A DNA stretch of 64,000 bases from Candidatus Phytoplasma meliae (GCF_016876135.2 NZ_JACAOD020000006.1:1-64000); one strand, 5' to 3'; shown: positions 44,084 through 53,516, numbered from the stretch's first letter. The notes: generated by a model from the sequence alone, not told the origin. Numbers and translations are program-made.

Positions 44084-45376
44084 TTATGAATTTAACTTGT
44101 TTTTCCTTTTAATGATAATAATAGCAATTAGAAAGATTAAAAGAAGGAAGAAAAAAAAGAAGAGGAAAAAGAAAAGATAAGTATAAAACGTTCTTATTTT
44201 AAATGTAACTGTTGTATGATAGTTATCATAGGAAATTAAAGCCTTATTTGTTTCTATCTTAATTACTTTAATACTCTCTTTAATTAAACCTTGATTTTCT
44301 TCATATAAAGCGTTAATAATAGTATTTTGATGATTATTCTTTAATTTCTTTTTAATTGAAGGTTTAATATAGATAAAAGTGACTGCTTGTTCTTTTTGTT
44401 GCTTAATAGTAATAAAAGCTTTATTGGTTTCTATCTTCAACACCCTAAGATTATCTTTCTCTTTTAATAAATCAGGATTATTAATAAGAAGAGCATCGAT
44501 AATAGTAGTATCTTGTATGTTATCTACAATCCCTAAATTAGTCTTGGTAATAATAATAAGAGGTTGTATTGTAAAGGTTACTATAATAGTATCTTCACAT
44601 CCTTGGTATTCTACTTGTGCTTGATTATTTCTTATCTTAGTAACTGTCAGATTATCTTTTAATAAAGCAGGATTCTTCTGGCAAATAGCATTTATAATGG
44701 TGTCTTCTTTGTTATCATCTATTATACCCAATTCTTTATTATTAAGTAATTCTTCTAATAAAACCTTAGTATCAATATAATTAAAGATAACTTCTTCTTG
44801 GCTTACTACTCTTTTAGCATCATTTTCTGATCTTACTTTAAGATGATTAGAACGAGTCTTTACAAGTATACATTCATCAAGAGTTAATGTATCTTCTATC
44901 TGTAATAATTTATTTAATAATAATTGCTTATTAGGGTTCTTCCTTTCTTCTAAAGATAAAGTTATTTTAGTTGCTAATGGTTTTAAGTATTTTTCTAACT
45001 TCAAAGGTTTACTATCTTTGATATAGTATCTTACTATAACACTTCCCAAGCAATCATCATGGCATACCTTTGCTGCAGGAATTCTAATAGTATTTATCAT
45101 CAAAGGAGTAATCTTAAAACCATCTTTACTTAAAGTAATTCCTTTAGATAATATTTGATTAATAATAGTATCATTACTATCATCTTGGATTCCTAATAAA
45201 TCCCTTTGTAAAGGAAGTATCTTATCTTCTATCTTATCCTTATCTCCTTGATTAATGGAGTTATCTAAGGGATAAACATTAACTAATAAAAACATAATAA
45301 AACTAATTAATATCATTAAGATATATACTTTATTCTTTATAATTAATTGCTTATTATGACTACCAAAATAAGTCAT
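44084..45376 (-). CDS. Doubly membrane-anchored surface protein with Mollicutes-type repeats
   Basis: 430 residues. A hydrophobic segment at 16-35 (signal or anchor) is followed by a long extracellular-type region and a C-terminal transmembrane helix (about 398-420, rich in F, L, I) with a lysine-rich tail. The middle has four or more imperfect units of about 50-60 residues: LGI-x-D-x-x-x-D-T-I-I-x-A, then N-x-x-L-L, x-V-x-K-I, x-N-x-A, and x-V-T-F-x-I. This pattern recalls repeats in Mycoplasma and Spiroplasma surface lipoproteins, but there is no lipobox. An adhesin-like role is inference. The start ATG (45374-45376) lacks a close ribosome site; AGAAAGGT lies about 22 nt upstream. Confidence 0.75.
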   Translation of the reverse strand: MTYFGSHNKQLIIKNKVYILMILISFIMFLLVNVYPLDNSINQGDKDKIEDKILPLQRDLLGIQDDSNDTIINQILSKGITLSKDGFKITPLMINTIRIPAAKVCHDDCLGSVIVRYYIKDSKPLKLEKYLKPLATKITLSLEERKNPNKQLLLNKLLQIEDTLTLDECILVKTRSNHLKVRSENDAKRVVSQEEVIFNYIDTKVLLEELLNNKELGIIDDNKEDTIINAICQKNPALLKDNLTVTKIRNNQAQVEYQGCEDTIIVTFTIQPLIIITKTNLGIVDNIQDTTIIDALLINNPDLLKEKDNLRVLKIETNKAFITIKQQKEQAVTFIYIKPSIKKKLKNNHQNTIINALYEENQGLIKESIKVIKIETNKALISYDNYHTTVTFKIRTFYTYLFFFLFFFFFLLLIFLIAIIIIKRKNKLNS

Positions 45377-45701
45377 ATCAAAAAAAACTATTTATTTTAC
45401 CTTTCTATTTCTAATTTCTAATTTTATAGTATGTATGTATATTATTTATATATATGTTTGCATATATAAACATGTACGTATGTATTTATATATTTATATG
45501 TATTTATATAGGGGTTTAAATGGTTTTTTATATATTGTTTGTAACTATTTACATACTATTCATATATATAATAATATCTAATACTTATATATACTTAGTA
45601 ACTATTATATGCTTTATATATAAGCGTTTAATATATACATTTATACTTGATATACTATAATTTAACTATTTAATATTCAACAATACTGACTCTCTATTTC
45701 C

Positions 45702-45721
45702 TTATTATCAAATGATAATAA
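45702..45721. promoter_or_regulatory. Operator-like inverted repeat upstream of uvrA
   Basis: TTATTATCA and TGATAATAA separated by two A, 43 nt before the uvrA -10 box. It could be a protein-binding site; only the symmetry is seen. Confidence 0.3.
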
Positions 45722-45761
45722 TGATGTTATTAATTATATTATACACGGAAACTATCTTTTT

Positions 45762-45770
45762 TGTTATAAT
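45762..45770 (+). promoter_or_regulatory. Extended -10 promoter of uvrA
   Basis: TGTTATAAT, a TG-N extended -10 box with consensus TATAAT, 34 nt before the uvrA ATG. Confidence 0.6.
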
Positions 45771-45804
45771 GATTGGTACACATTAAAAAAGGGAACAAAG
45801 AGGA

Positions 45805-48744
45805 ATGAAGAAAACAAAAGAGTATCATCAATTCATTAAAATCCGCGGTGCACGCGAAAATAATTTAAAAAACATTAATCTTGATATTCCTAAAAATAAA
45901 CTAGTTGTCATTACTGGATTATCTGGTTCTGGTAAATCCTCTTTAGCTTTTGATACCCTATATCAAGAAGGTAAAAGAAGATATGTTGAATCATTAAGTG
46001 CTTATGCTAGACAATTTTTAGGTAATTTTGAAAAACCAGATGTTGATAGCATTGAAGGTTTAAGCCCTTCTATTAGCATTGACCAAAAAACTACTTCTCA
46101 TAATCCCCGTTCTACTGTAGGAACTATTACTGAAATTTATGATTATTTAAGATTAATTTATGCTAATATTAGTATCCCTTATCATCCTCTTAAAAAGATA
46201 GCTTTAGAAAAACAAACTATTGAACAAATGATCACTAAAATTGAAGAAACATGCAATCAAACTATGGTTATCATTTTAGCCCCTATCATTGAAAGACAAA
46301 AGGGGAGCCATAGAAAAACTTTGGACAAATTATTACAAGATGGTTTTTTAAGAGTACGGATTAATGAAGAAATAAGTTTAATTAATGAAGCCAAACCTTT
46401 AATCAAAAATCAATATCATAGCATTGAAGTTGTCGTTGACCGTATCTTAATTAATGCAGATAATCAAACAAGACTTTATGAAGCCTTAGAGCAAGCCTTA
46501 AAATTAACTCAAGGAAAAGTCTTTGTTATGCCTTATCACAAGGAAAATCACAAGGGAAATAATGATAACAAGGGGGGTAAGGAAAATCATATTTTAAAAT
46601 TAAACAGTCATTATCATCTAGAAGGAATGGATTATGATGTTCCTTTAAAAGAAGCACGTATCTTTTCCTTTAATACTCCCTTAGGAGCATGTAGCAATTG
46701 TAAAGGAATAGGAGTTAAAGGACGTATTAATTATGAAAAGATCATTGATATCAACAAATCTTTAAACGATGGTGCTATTTTAATCAACCAAGAAATGAAG
46801 CAAAAAGATAAAATTAAACAAATATGTAAACATTATCAAATTGATATGAATATCCCTTTAAAGTACTTAGAAACATCTAAGTTAGAAATATTACTTTATG
46901 GTTCTTTAGAACAACAAGAATATTTTTATACTAATCAAAAAGATTTAACTAAGCAAGCTCAAAAATCAAGTCAAACTAATTTCTTTGAAGGAATATTCAA
47001 TCATGCTCTTCTTCAATTTGTAAATTCCTTAGATCATCAAAATCAAACTTATCATCAAATAAGTTATTATAACTATTTAGATAATCTTATGATGGAAAAA
47101 AAATGCCCTATTTGTCAAGGACAAAAATTAAATCAAGGAGCTTTACTCTTTAAAATTAATAATCTTAATATTTATGAATTAACTACTTTATCAATTGATG
47201 AACTAATTACCTTTTTAAAAGAATTAACCCTAACCCCTGAAGAAACTAAAATTATTAATTTAGCTTTTTTAGAAGTGATCCAACGTTTAACCTTTTTACA
47301 AGAAATTGGACTTGGTTATTTAACCTTAGCACGCAGTGGTAACACTTTATCAGGAGGAGAAGCTCAAAGAATTCGTTTAGCTACTCAAATTGGTTCTAAA
47401 TTATCAGGAGTATTATATGTGCTAGATGAACCTTCAATTGGTTTACATCAAAAAGATAATGATTTATTAATTAATTCTTTAAAAAAAATGTGTCATTTAG
47501 GGAATTCTTTAATTGTAGTAGAACATGATCATGATACTATGTTAGCAGCTGATTATTTAATTGATATTGGCCCTAAAGCAGGTCTTTTAGGAGGAGAAGT
47601 GCAAGCTGCAGGAACACCACAAGAAGTAATGCGAAATCCTAATAGTTTAACAGGAAAATATTTAGCTGGTACTCTTACTATTAATATTCCTCAACAAAGA
47701 AGACCTTTTAATGAAAGATATTTATTAGTTACTAATGCTTGTAAAAATAATTTAAAAAACATTGATGTTGCTTTCCCCATGGAAAATTTAACAGTAGTAA
47801 CAGGAGTATCTGGTTCTGGTAAATCTACTTTAGTCAATGATGTTTTATTAAAGGGGTTGCAACTGGGAATTCAAAATCAACATCATTTTCACAATAGTGT
47901 CTTACAAGAAAAAGAAGAAAAACAAACAATAGAACCAAATAAAGTTAACGATTTTAACCATATCACCAAAATAGTAGAAATATCACAATCACCTATCGGC
48001 AAAACCCCTAGAAGCAATCCTGTTACTTATACAGGCGTTTTTGACGAAATTAGAGATTTATATACTCAAATCCCCGAAGCTCAAATCAAAGGTTATCAAA
48101 AAGGACGCTTTTCTTTCAATGTCAAAGGAGGAAGATGCGAAGCTTGTTCTGGTGACGGAGTCAAAAAGATTTCTATGAATTTCTTACCTGATGTTTATGT
48201 CAAATGTGAAAGTTGCCAAGGAACAAGATATCAAAAAGAAACTTTAAAAATTAAATACAAAGGCAAAAGCATTGCAGATATCCTCAATATGAATATTGAT
48301 GAAGGAGTAACTTTTTTCAAAAACCATCCCAAAATTAAACATCCCTTAGAAATATTACAAAAAGTAGGATTAGGATATATTAAATTAGGACAATCATCTC
48401 CTACTTTATCAGGAGGAGAATCACAAAGAGTCAAATTAGCTAGTGAATTAAATAAAAGTATTGTTAAAGGGGCTTTATATATCCTAGATGAACCGACTAC
48501 TGGTTTGCATTCAGAAGATGTCAAACAATTAATTGATGTCTTACAACATATGGTAGATCAAAATGCTACTATTATCGTCATTGAACATAATTTAGATATT
48601 ATTAAAAATGCTGATTATATTATTGATTTAGGACCTGAAGGAGGAGCTAAAGGAGGTTATTTAGTAGCAACAGGAACCCCTGAAGAAATCAGCAAACACA
48701 AAAGTAGTTATACAGGCAAATATTTAAAAAAGATCCTCAGTTAG
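45805..48744 (+). CDS. uvrA: Excinuclease ABC subunit A
   Basis: Damage-sensing ATPase of nucleotide excision repair. In 979 residues there are two ABC modules: Walker [13 protein letters not shown] (about 38) and [12 protein letters not shown] (about 668), signatures [12 protein letters not shown] and [12 protein letters not shown], and Walker [11 protein letters not shown] and [10 protein letters not shown]. Zinc sites are CSNC...CPIC in the first half and CEACSGDG...CESCQG in the second. The insert around residues 230-260 is N- and K-rich ([17 protein letters not shown]). It sits directly beside the accessory surface block but looks intact. uvrB and uvrC are not in the window. Confidence 0.97.
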   Translation: MKKTKEYHQFIKIRGARENNLKNINLDIPKNKLVVITGLSGSGKSSLAFDTLYQEGKRRYVESLSAYARQFLGNFEKPDVDSIEGLSPSISIDQKTTSHNPRSTVGTITEIYDYLRLIYANISIPYHPLKKIALEKQTIEQMITKIEETCNQTMVIILAPIIERQKGSHRKTLDKLLQDGFLRVRINEEISLINEAKPLIKNQYHSIEVVVDRILINADNQTRLYEALEQALKLTQGKVFVMPYHKENHKGNNDNKGGKENHILKLNSHYHLEGMDYDVPLKEARIFSFNTPLGACSNCKGIGVKGRINYEKIIDINKSLNDGAILINQEMKQKDKIKQICKHYQIDMNIPLKYLETSKLEILLYGSLEQQEYFYTNQKDLTKQAQKSSQTNFFEGIFNHALLQFVNSLDHQNQTYHQISYYNYLDNLMMEKKCPICQGQKLNQGALLFKINNLNIYELTTLSIDELITFLKELTLTPEETKIINLAFLEVIQRLTFLQEIGLGYLTLARSGNTLSGGEAQRIRLATQIGSKLSGVLYVLDEPSIGLHQKDNDLLINSLKKMCHLGNSLIVVEHDHDTMLAADYLIDIGPKAGLLGGEVQAAGTPQEVMRNPNSLTGKYLAGTLTINIPQQRRPFNERYLLVTNACKNNLKNIDVAFPMENLTVVTGVSGSGKSTLVNDVLLKGLQLGIQNQHHFHNSVLQEKEEKQTIEPNKVNDFNHITKIVEISQSPIGKTPRSNPVTYTGVFDEIRDLYTQIPEAQIKGYQKGRFSFNVKGGRCEACSGDGVKKISMNFLPDVYVKCESCQGTRYQKETLKIKYKGKSIADILNMNIDEGVTFFKNHPKIKHPLEILQKVGLGYIKLGQSSPTLSGGESQRVKLASELNKSIVKGALYILDEPTTGLHSEDVKQLIDVLQHMVDQNATIIVIEHNLDIIKNADYIIDLGPEGGAKGGYLVATGTPEEISKHKSSYTGKYLKKILS

Positions 48745-48764
48745 ACTAAAAGGTTAGACTTTTT
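48736..48764 (+). repeat. Dispersed 29-nt element, copy C, overlapping the uvrA stop
   Basis: CTCAGTTAGACTAAAAGG then TTAGACTTTTTAG. It extends into TTGAACTGAG (to 48776) so that here it folds: CTCAGTT and ACTAAAA pair with TTTTAGT and AACTGAG around an 8-nt loop with one 2x2 internal loop. The uvrA stop (48742-48744) is within the first arm. There is no clean T-run after it. Confidence 0.6.
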
Positions 48765-48872
48765 AGTTGAACTGAGCTTTCAAAAAAATAGATATTATTT
48801 GAATTTGAAAAACGATATCTTCTCTTTTGAGAAAACAAAATAGCAAATTAATATAAAGGAATTTTTATAAGA

Positions 48873-49265
48873 TTGATAAAATTAAAAAAAGAAATAATGA
48901 AGATTATTTTAATCATGTTAATAGGATTAGTGTTAACTACTAAAAACTATGTCATGGGAATGGAAAATAAGCCAGATAAACAAGTATATCAAGAAGAAGA
49001 AATAAAATTACTACAACTTTTATTAGATAAAAAAGCATTATTAGAAGAAATTGTTAAACTTCGTAAAAAAATTTTAAAAGAAGGGACCATTAACGAAAGA
49101 AGAAAGATTACAATATTAGAACAACAAAATTATCAATTACATTTAGCAATATCACAAATTCAAGCTTTAAAGAAGCCTTCTATTTTAAAAAATAATATCA
49201 TTCAAAAACAAGGTCATAATAAAAAAGTAAGGTTTAATTTAGTCCCTCAAGTTAAAATAATATAA
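48873..49265 (+). CDS. Small secreted protein, candidate host-directed effector
   Basis: 130 residues. The N-terminus MIKLKKEIMK, hydrophobic IILIMLIGLVLTT and a cleavage region near NYVMG-MENK form a signal peptide like the sequence-variable-mosaic (SVM) type of phytoplasma effectors. The mature part (about 100 residues) is highly charged and helical, with leucine heptads (LLQLLLDKKALLEEIVKLRKK; LEQQNYQLHLAISQIQ) and a basic end. Size and plan resemble known secreted phytoplasma proteins such as SAP54/phyllogens, but I cannot claim homology. Start TTG has AAGGA 12 nt upstream; an ATG eight codons later would shorten the signal. A strong terminator follows. Confidence 0.7.
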   Translation: MIKLKKEIMKIILIMLIGLVLTTKNYVMGMENKPDKQVYQEEEIKLLQLLLDKKALLEEIVKLRKKILKEGTINERRKITILEQQNYQLHLAISQIQALKKPSILKNNIIQKQGHNKKVRFNLVPQVKII

Positions 49266-49286
49266 AAAAAGTTAAGGAATAATCAC

Positions 49287-49308
49287 AAGACTCTCTTAGG
49301 AGAGTCTT
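49287..49308 (+). terminator. Terminator of the candidate effector gene
   Basis: AAGACTCTC / GAGAGTCTT with a TTAG loop followed by a T-run, 22 nt after the stop. Confidence 0.9.
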
Positions 49309-49350
49309 TTTTCTTTTTTTAATTAGTTTGTTAGTTGTTTGGAGACCAAA

Positions 49351-49379
49351 AAGACCAACTTTGAATTAAAGTTGGTCTT
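49351..49379 (-). terminator. Terminator of the fused amino-acid transporter gene
   Basis: AAGACCAACTTT / AAAGTTGGTCTT with a 5-nt loop; T-run on the minus strand. It is 23 nt after the stop. Confidence 0.85.
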
Positions 49380-49401
49380 AATAATGAATTTTAAAATATT
49401 A

Positions 49402-50994
49402 TTATTTGTTTTTATTAAATTTAATACGGCTTAACAAAGAAGTAATAAAGGTTAATACTAAATAAAAAACACTTACAACTAAAAAAGGAGTAATAGTATC
49501 ATAATTTACTGATGCATTTCTTTGAGCCGACCATAAAAGACTTGCTAAACCAATTACTGAAAACAAAGCAGTATCTTTGATGTTGATAATAAATTGATTC
49601 CATAAAGAAGGAACAGTTCTTGTCAAAGTTTGTGCAAAAATAATATATTTGAAAACTTGTTTATCGTTCATACCCAAAGCATGACCTGCTCTAGTTTGTT
49701 CTTTATCTAAGAATTGAGCATGATTGATCATAATAAAAGCTAAATTAAACCCAGTATTTAAAACAATAATAATTAATCCAACAGCAAAAGTACCTAAATT
49801 ACCTTTAAATAAAGGTATATTAGTTCTTATGAATAAATTATAAATTAAGAAAGTTTGAAGTATAACAGGAATTGATTTAAACAAACAAACTATTCCATCT
49901 ATTAATAAAGCAAGCATTTTGGTCATACGAGTTTGTTTGCCTGTAACCAAGGATAAAGTTTTTAGCTTCAAACATAATAAAGCTAAAACAAATCCCACAA
50001 TTAAACCATAAAAAGATAGCAGCAAAGAGTAATATAATCCTTTTTCATATGTCAATAATTTTCTCCAAATAGTAGGTTTGGATTGTTCCATGTTACAAGC
50101 TATATCAAAATAATAATCATATCCATCTTTATATTCGTTGTTACTCTTGGCTTTGACTTTTTTAATACAATCGTCTAATGATTTCTTTAATTCAGATTTA
50201 TTTTTTTGGAGATAAATCCCTAATGGCAAAACGTCTCCTGACATTTTAGCTGATTGATAATCATTTTGATATTTTGGTTGTTTTGTTGCAGCATCTATGA
50301 TAAGGTTATCACTTATATAAACTGCCACTTCATCTTGTTCTAATTTATTCAAACAACCATTGTGATCATCGCTTGATCGGATATTTTCTTGATGTCCTTC
50401 TTTTTCTAATTGGCGATAATATTCACTGCCACTTATGACAGTTGCCTTAACTTTTTCTTGGATAATCAAATCCCACGTAATTTTATCTTTATTGGCAGCA
50501 AACAAATTTGATGCCTGAGAATTTTTTTTAAATAAAATTTTCGTACTTGCAGGATAATATGCAACTGCATCAAACTTTTCTTTTCTGTCATCAGTTACAT
50601 TCATCATGCCCATAGCACAATCAATAATACCTTGGTCAAGATCATTTAAAACCCCTTGAACCCCACTATATGCTTTGACTTGTAATTCTTTTCCCATTTC
50701 TTTAGCTACTTCTTTGAAGAAAATAACATCAGAACCACTTACATATTCACCATTGGTAGTTTGTACTTTGTAATCTGGTTTTACAACATTGGAACCATCA
50801 AAAGCTACAGGAGGAGAGCAATTGACAACACCTAAAATAATTGCATTTTCCCTAGATGCTTGATTCTTAGCAGCAGGAGACATATAATGTAATCTTACAT
50901 GAATCGCTGTGACAAATAATAAACTAATGACAATAATTAATATTTTTTTAAAATGACTCCTAAACTTTTCTTTAATTAAATTTACATTTATCAT
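49402..50994 (-). CDS. Polar amino-acid ABC transporter, fused substrate-binding and permease protein
   Basis: 530 residues in two parts. After an N-terminal anchor helix (about 17-34), residues 50-310 form a type II periplasmic-like binding domain (VVNCSPPVAF, GSDVIFFKEVAKEMGK, DCAMGMMNVTDDRKEKFD), as in glutamine/arginine binding proteins. Residues 320-525 form a HisM/GlnP-type permease with several helices and the EAA-like loop AGHALGMNDKQVFKYIIFAQTL. Fusions of this kind are known in Gram-positives. No partner ATPase is adjacent; a shared or distant one must serve. The AGAAAGGT motif lies about 15 nt upstream of the ATG. It would import host amino acids. Confidence 0.9.
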   Translation of the reverse strand: MINVNLIKEKFRSHFKKILIIVISLLFVTAIHVRLHYMSPAAKNQASRENAIILGVVNCSPPVAFDGSNVVKPDYKVQTTNGEYVSGSDVIFFKEVAKEMGKELQVKAYSGVQGVLNDLDQGIIDCAMGMMNVTDDRKEKFDAVAYYPASTKILFKKNSQASNLFAANKDKITWDLIIQEKVKATVISGSEYYRQLEKEGHQENIRSSDDHNGCLNKLEQDEVAVYISDNLIIDAATKQPKYQNDYQSAKMSGDVLPLGIYLQKNKSELKKSLDDCIKKVKAKSNNEYKDGYDYYFDIACNMEQSKPTIWRKLLTYEKGLYYSLLLSFYGLIVGFVLALLCLKLKTLSLVTGKQTRMTKMLALLIDGIVCLFKSIPVILQTFLIYNLFIRTNIPLFKGNLGTFAVGLIIIVLNTGFNLAFIMINHAQFLDKEQTRAGHALGMNDKQVFKYIIFAQTLTRTVPSLWNQFIINIKDTALFSVIGLASLLWSAQRNASVNYDTITPFLVVSVFYLVLTFITSLLSRIKFNKNK

Positions 50995-51427
50995 ATTGTT
51001 TTAAATTAACCTTTCTATTTCCTTGTTGTTTAAATAATTTACCAAAACATAAATAGCAACATCATCAAATAATAAACATAAAGTAATCCTAACCTCTTTT
51101 CATAATATTAATTATCTCATTGGATCGAGAAAACCCCAAATGATATAACAAAATATTTAGAACAAGGGTAAGCAATTAAATATACTAATAATCATTAAAC
51201 ATAAAAGAATGATTTAGAAAAAGGGAAATGATTGTTTAATTGATTGTTTCTAGTATATCATGGATTAAAAACTTTGTCAATAAGTTAAGTGAAAATATTA
51301 TCGAGATTATCATTAAAAATAAAATGAGGATATAAACAATAAAAACTTACAAAAAAGATGAATTCTTTTTTGTAAGTGTATAAAAATAAATCAGCTAAAA
51401 GTCATTTCAAAGAGTAAATGGTAATAT
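50995..51427. other. Intergenic region upstream of the amino-acid transporter gene
   Basis: About 430 nt. It contains ACCTTTCTATTTCC (51009-51022, the leader motif on the minus strand), an imperfect hairpin around 51113-51147, and the nitroreductase-side terminator at 51345-51377. No coding frame. Confidence 0.5.
51345..51377 (-). terminator. Terminator of the nitroreductase gene
   Basis: 14-bp arms starting ACTTACAAAAAAGA, with T-run on the minus-strand side, 51 nt after the stop. Confidence 0.85.
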
Positions 51428-52039
51428 TTATAAATAAGTAGTTATTTGATTAAATGGTAATCTAAAAGTATCTGATGTTTGATGTGAAGAAAGAGGTTTT
51501 CCTATAGCAACAATTAAAGTGGGGATGTATTTAGGATCAATACTTAGGATTTGATTGATAATCTTATGATTAAACCCTCCTATAGGACAAGTATCATAAC
51601 CATAGCTTTGAGCTGCTAACATCAATTGTAAAGCCACTATGCCACATTCTAAAAAAAGTTCATTTTGTAATTCTGTTTTAGTTTGATTAGAATAGACAAG
51701 GTGAATCCGTTTTAATAATTGATTTTGAATATCTGTTGGTATTTTTTGAAGAGCAAAAGATGGTCTTAAGATGGCTTCTTTAGTCTCGTTTTTTTGGGTA
51801 TTACCTAAAATCAAAATCATAGCGGAACTAGTTTCTAATTGACTTTGATTGCCGTATAAACAAGGTTGCAATTTTTTCTTACCAGCAATCGTTTCAATAA
51901 CTACAAAATGCCAAGGTTGTAAGTTGAAGGAGGAAGGGGCTTTCATCGTATCTGTTAAAATTTGATTTAAGATATGACGTGATATTTGATGATTTTTTTG
52001 AAACACTTTAACAGCTTTTCTAGTTGTTAATATACTCAT
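51428..52039 (-). CDS. Nitroreductase family protein
   Basis: A 203-residue FMN-dependent oxidoreductase of the NfnB/YfkO group. Family features are RKAVKVFQKNHQIS near the start, MKAPSSFNLQPWHFVVIE (about 30-48, FMN phosphate loop), ECGIVALQLMLAAQSYGYDTCPIGGFN (51568-51648), and VAIGKPLSSHQT near the end. It likely reduces quinones, flavins or nitro compounds with NAD(P)H; the natural substrate is unknown. It lies alone between the amino-acid transporter and cysS, with its own terminator. Confidence 0.88.
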   Translation of the reverse strand: MSILTTRKAVKVFQKNHQISRHILNQILTDTMKAPSSFNLQPWHFVVIETIAGKKKLQPCLYGNQSQLETSSAMILILGNTQKNETKEAILRPSFALQKIPTDIQNQLLKRIHLVYSNQTKTELQNELFLECGIVALQLMLAAQSYGYDTCPIGGFNHKIINQILSIDPKYIPTLIVAIGKPLSSHQTSDTFRLPFNQITTYL

Positions 52040-52103
52040 ATGATGATTTTCCTTTAAACTTTGAATTATTTTAATTGTATTTTATGAGAAAATTAACGCT
52101 TTT

Positions 52104-53420
52104 TTAGATTAAACCTTTATCGAGCAAGGTTTGTCGCAAAAGGTCTGCTTGAGCAAAATCTTTGTTTTGTCTTGCTTGTTGCCACAAATGATAAGTTTGA
52201 CAATCACTTAAAGTAGCTTGCAAAAAATCTATACGGATTCCTAAAATATCAAAAATTAATAACAAAGTATTATGATATTGAGATAAAAGGGTGATTTCTT
52301 TACTTTGATAAGCTTTTTTAATAGTTTGTTCAATTAAATCAATCACTTTGTGAGTGGCAAAATCATCTTGCATTAACTGATGAAAATCATTAAGAATAGT
52401 AGTTTGGTGGAGGGAGGATAAACCATGATGTAATTTCAAATAAAAATAGTTTTTGGTGAAGAAAGTAATAATTTTATGATATTTGATGCGAAATTGCTCC
52501 ATTAAAGAATAATTAAAATTAATAGGTTTTCGATAATGAGTGTTTAAAAGAAAAAGCTTGATAATAGAGGGGTTAAATTGTTGCAATAAGTCGCGACACC
52601 AAACAACATTCCCTAAAGATTTAGACATTTTTTGATTTTGATAATCTAATCTGGCTACATGCATAAAAAAATTAGCTAAAGGGCGACCACTATGCGCTTG
52701 AGCTTGAGCTATTTCATTTTCATGATGAGGGAATTTTAAATCAGTCCCACCACCATGAATATCTAAAACAGTGGCAAAAATTTGATCAATCATAGCAACA
52801 CATTCAGTATGCCACCCAGGTCTTCCTAAAAACCAAGGACTTTCATATTGAATCCCTTGAGTGGTTTTTTTCCACAAAATAAAATCACCAGGATGCTCTT
52901 TTTGAGGATCTAACTGTTTACGGGCGTTTTGCTTTAATTGAGACAAATCTTGATATTTTAATTTACCATAATCAGAAATTTTAGATATACGAAAATATAT
53001 TCCTTGATCTGTGAAGTAAGCAAAACCTTTATTCAATAATTCTTGAATATAGGCAATCATAGATGTAATATACTTGGTTGCTTGAGGTTGAAAATTAATA
53101 GGTTGCAAATCTAATGAATTTAGAAGTTCCCGAAAAGCTTGAATATATTTTTGAGTTAAAAGATGTTCTGAAATCTGTGTTTTTGAAGCAGAGGCAATAA
53201 TTTTATCATCAATATCAGTAATATTGACGGCATAGCGAACTTCAAACCCTAATATTTGTAAATACCTTTTAACAATATCAAAAAAGATTAAAGGTCTAGT
53301 GTTTCCCAAATGGAGATGATTATAAACAGTGGGTCCACATACATACATATTCACCAAAAAAGGATGTAAAGATTGAAAAAGTTGTTTTTTTTTTGTTAAA
53401 GAATTATAAATTTTTAACAT
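52104..53420 (-). CDS. cysS: Cysteinyl-tRNA synthetase
   Basis: Charges tRNA-Cys. I set the start at ATG 53418-53420 (438 residues), which has AAAGGA about 10 nt upstream and begins MLKIYNSLTKKKQLF, the family-typical N-terminus; a further upstream in-frame codon would add 20 unrelated residues. Zinc ligands and HIGH site are in MYVCGPTVYNHLHLGNTRP, with GWHTECVAM (Cys ligand), GGGTDLKFPHHENEIAQ and KMSKSLGN (about 266). The C-terminal DALR domain is shorter than usual. gltX lies upstream on the same strand. Confidence 0.96.
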   Translation of the reverse strand: MLKIYNSLTKKKQLFQSLHPFLVNMYVCGPTVYNHLHLGNTRPLIFFDIVKRYLQILGFEVRYAVNITDIDDKIIASASKTQISEHLLTQKYIQAFRELLNSLDLQPINFQPQATKYITSMIAYIQELLNKGFAYFTDQGIYFRISKISDYGKLKYQDLSQLKQNARKQLDPQKEHPGDFILWKKTTQGIQYESPWFLGRPGWHTECVAMIDQIFATVLDIHGGGTDLKFPHHENEIAQAQAHSGRPLANFFMHVARLDYQNQKMSKSLGNVVWCRDLLQQFNPSIIKLFLLNTHYRKPINFNYSLMEQFRIKYHKIITFFTKNYFYLKLHHGLSSLHQTTILNDFHQLMQDDFATHKVIDLIEQTIKKAYQSKEITLLSQYHNTLLLIFDILGIRIDFLQATLSDCQTYHLWQQARQNKDFAQADLLRQTLLDKGLI

Positions 53421-53516
53421 GTTAGCAGTCCTTTTGATTTTAGAAAAATATACCAAAACTGTTGCCAAAACAAAAAACAAAAGAAGAGGAAATGTTTAAC
53501 TAAAAATAAAATAATC

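Larger units (their letters stand above)
45377..45804. other. Divergent regulatory region rich in ATAT/TATG repeats
   Basis: About 430 nt between the surface-protein gene (minus) and uvrA (plus). It has ACCTTTCTATTTC (45399-45411), a long TATG/TATA low-complexity stretch (45425-45660), a TTATTATCA/TGATAATAA inverted repeat (45702-45721), and the uvrA promoter. Some of the low-complexity sequence may be slippage-prone. Confidence 0.5.

Noticed and set aside
43639..44180. Plus-strand open frames of 82 and 121 codons across the promoter and repeat region
   Set aside because: They cross the poly-T tract, a terminator repeat and the 3' end of the minus-strand gene; low-complexity ends (KRRKKKK) come from the antisense of its C-terminus.
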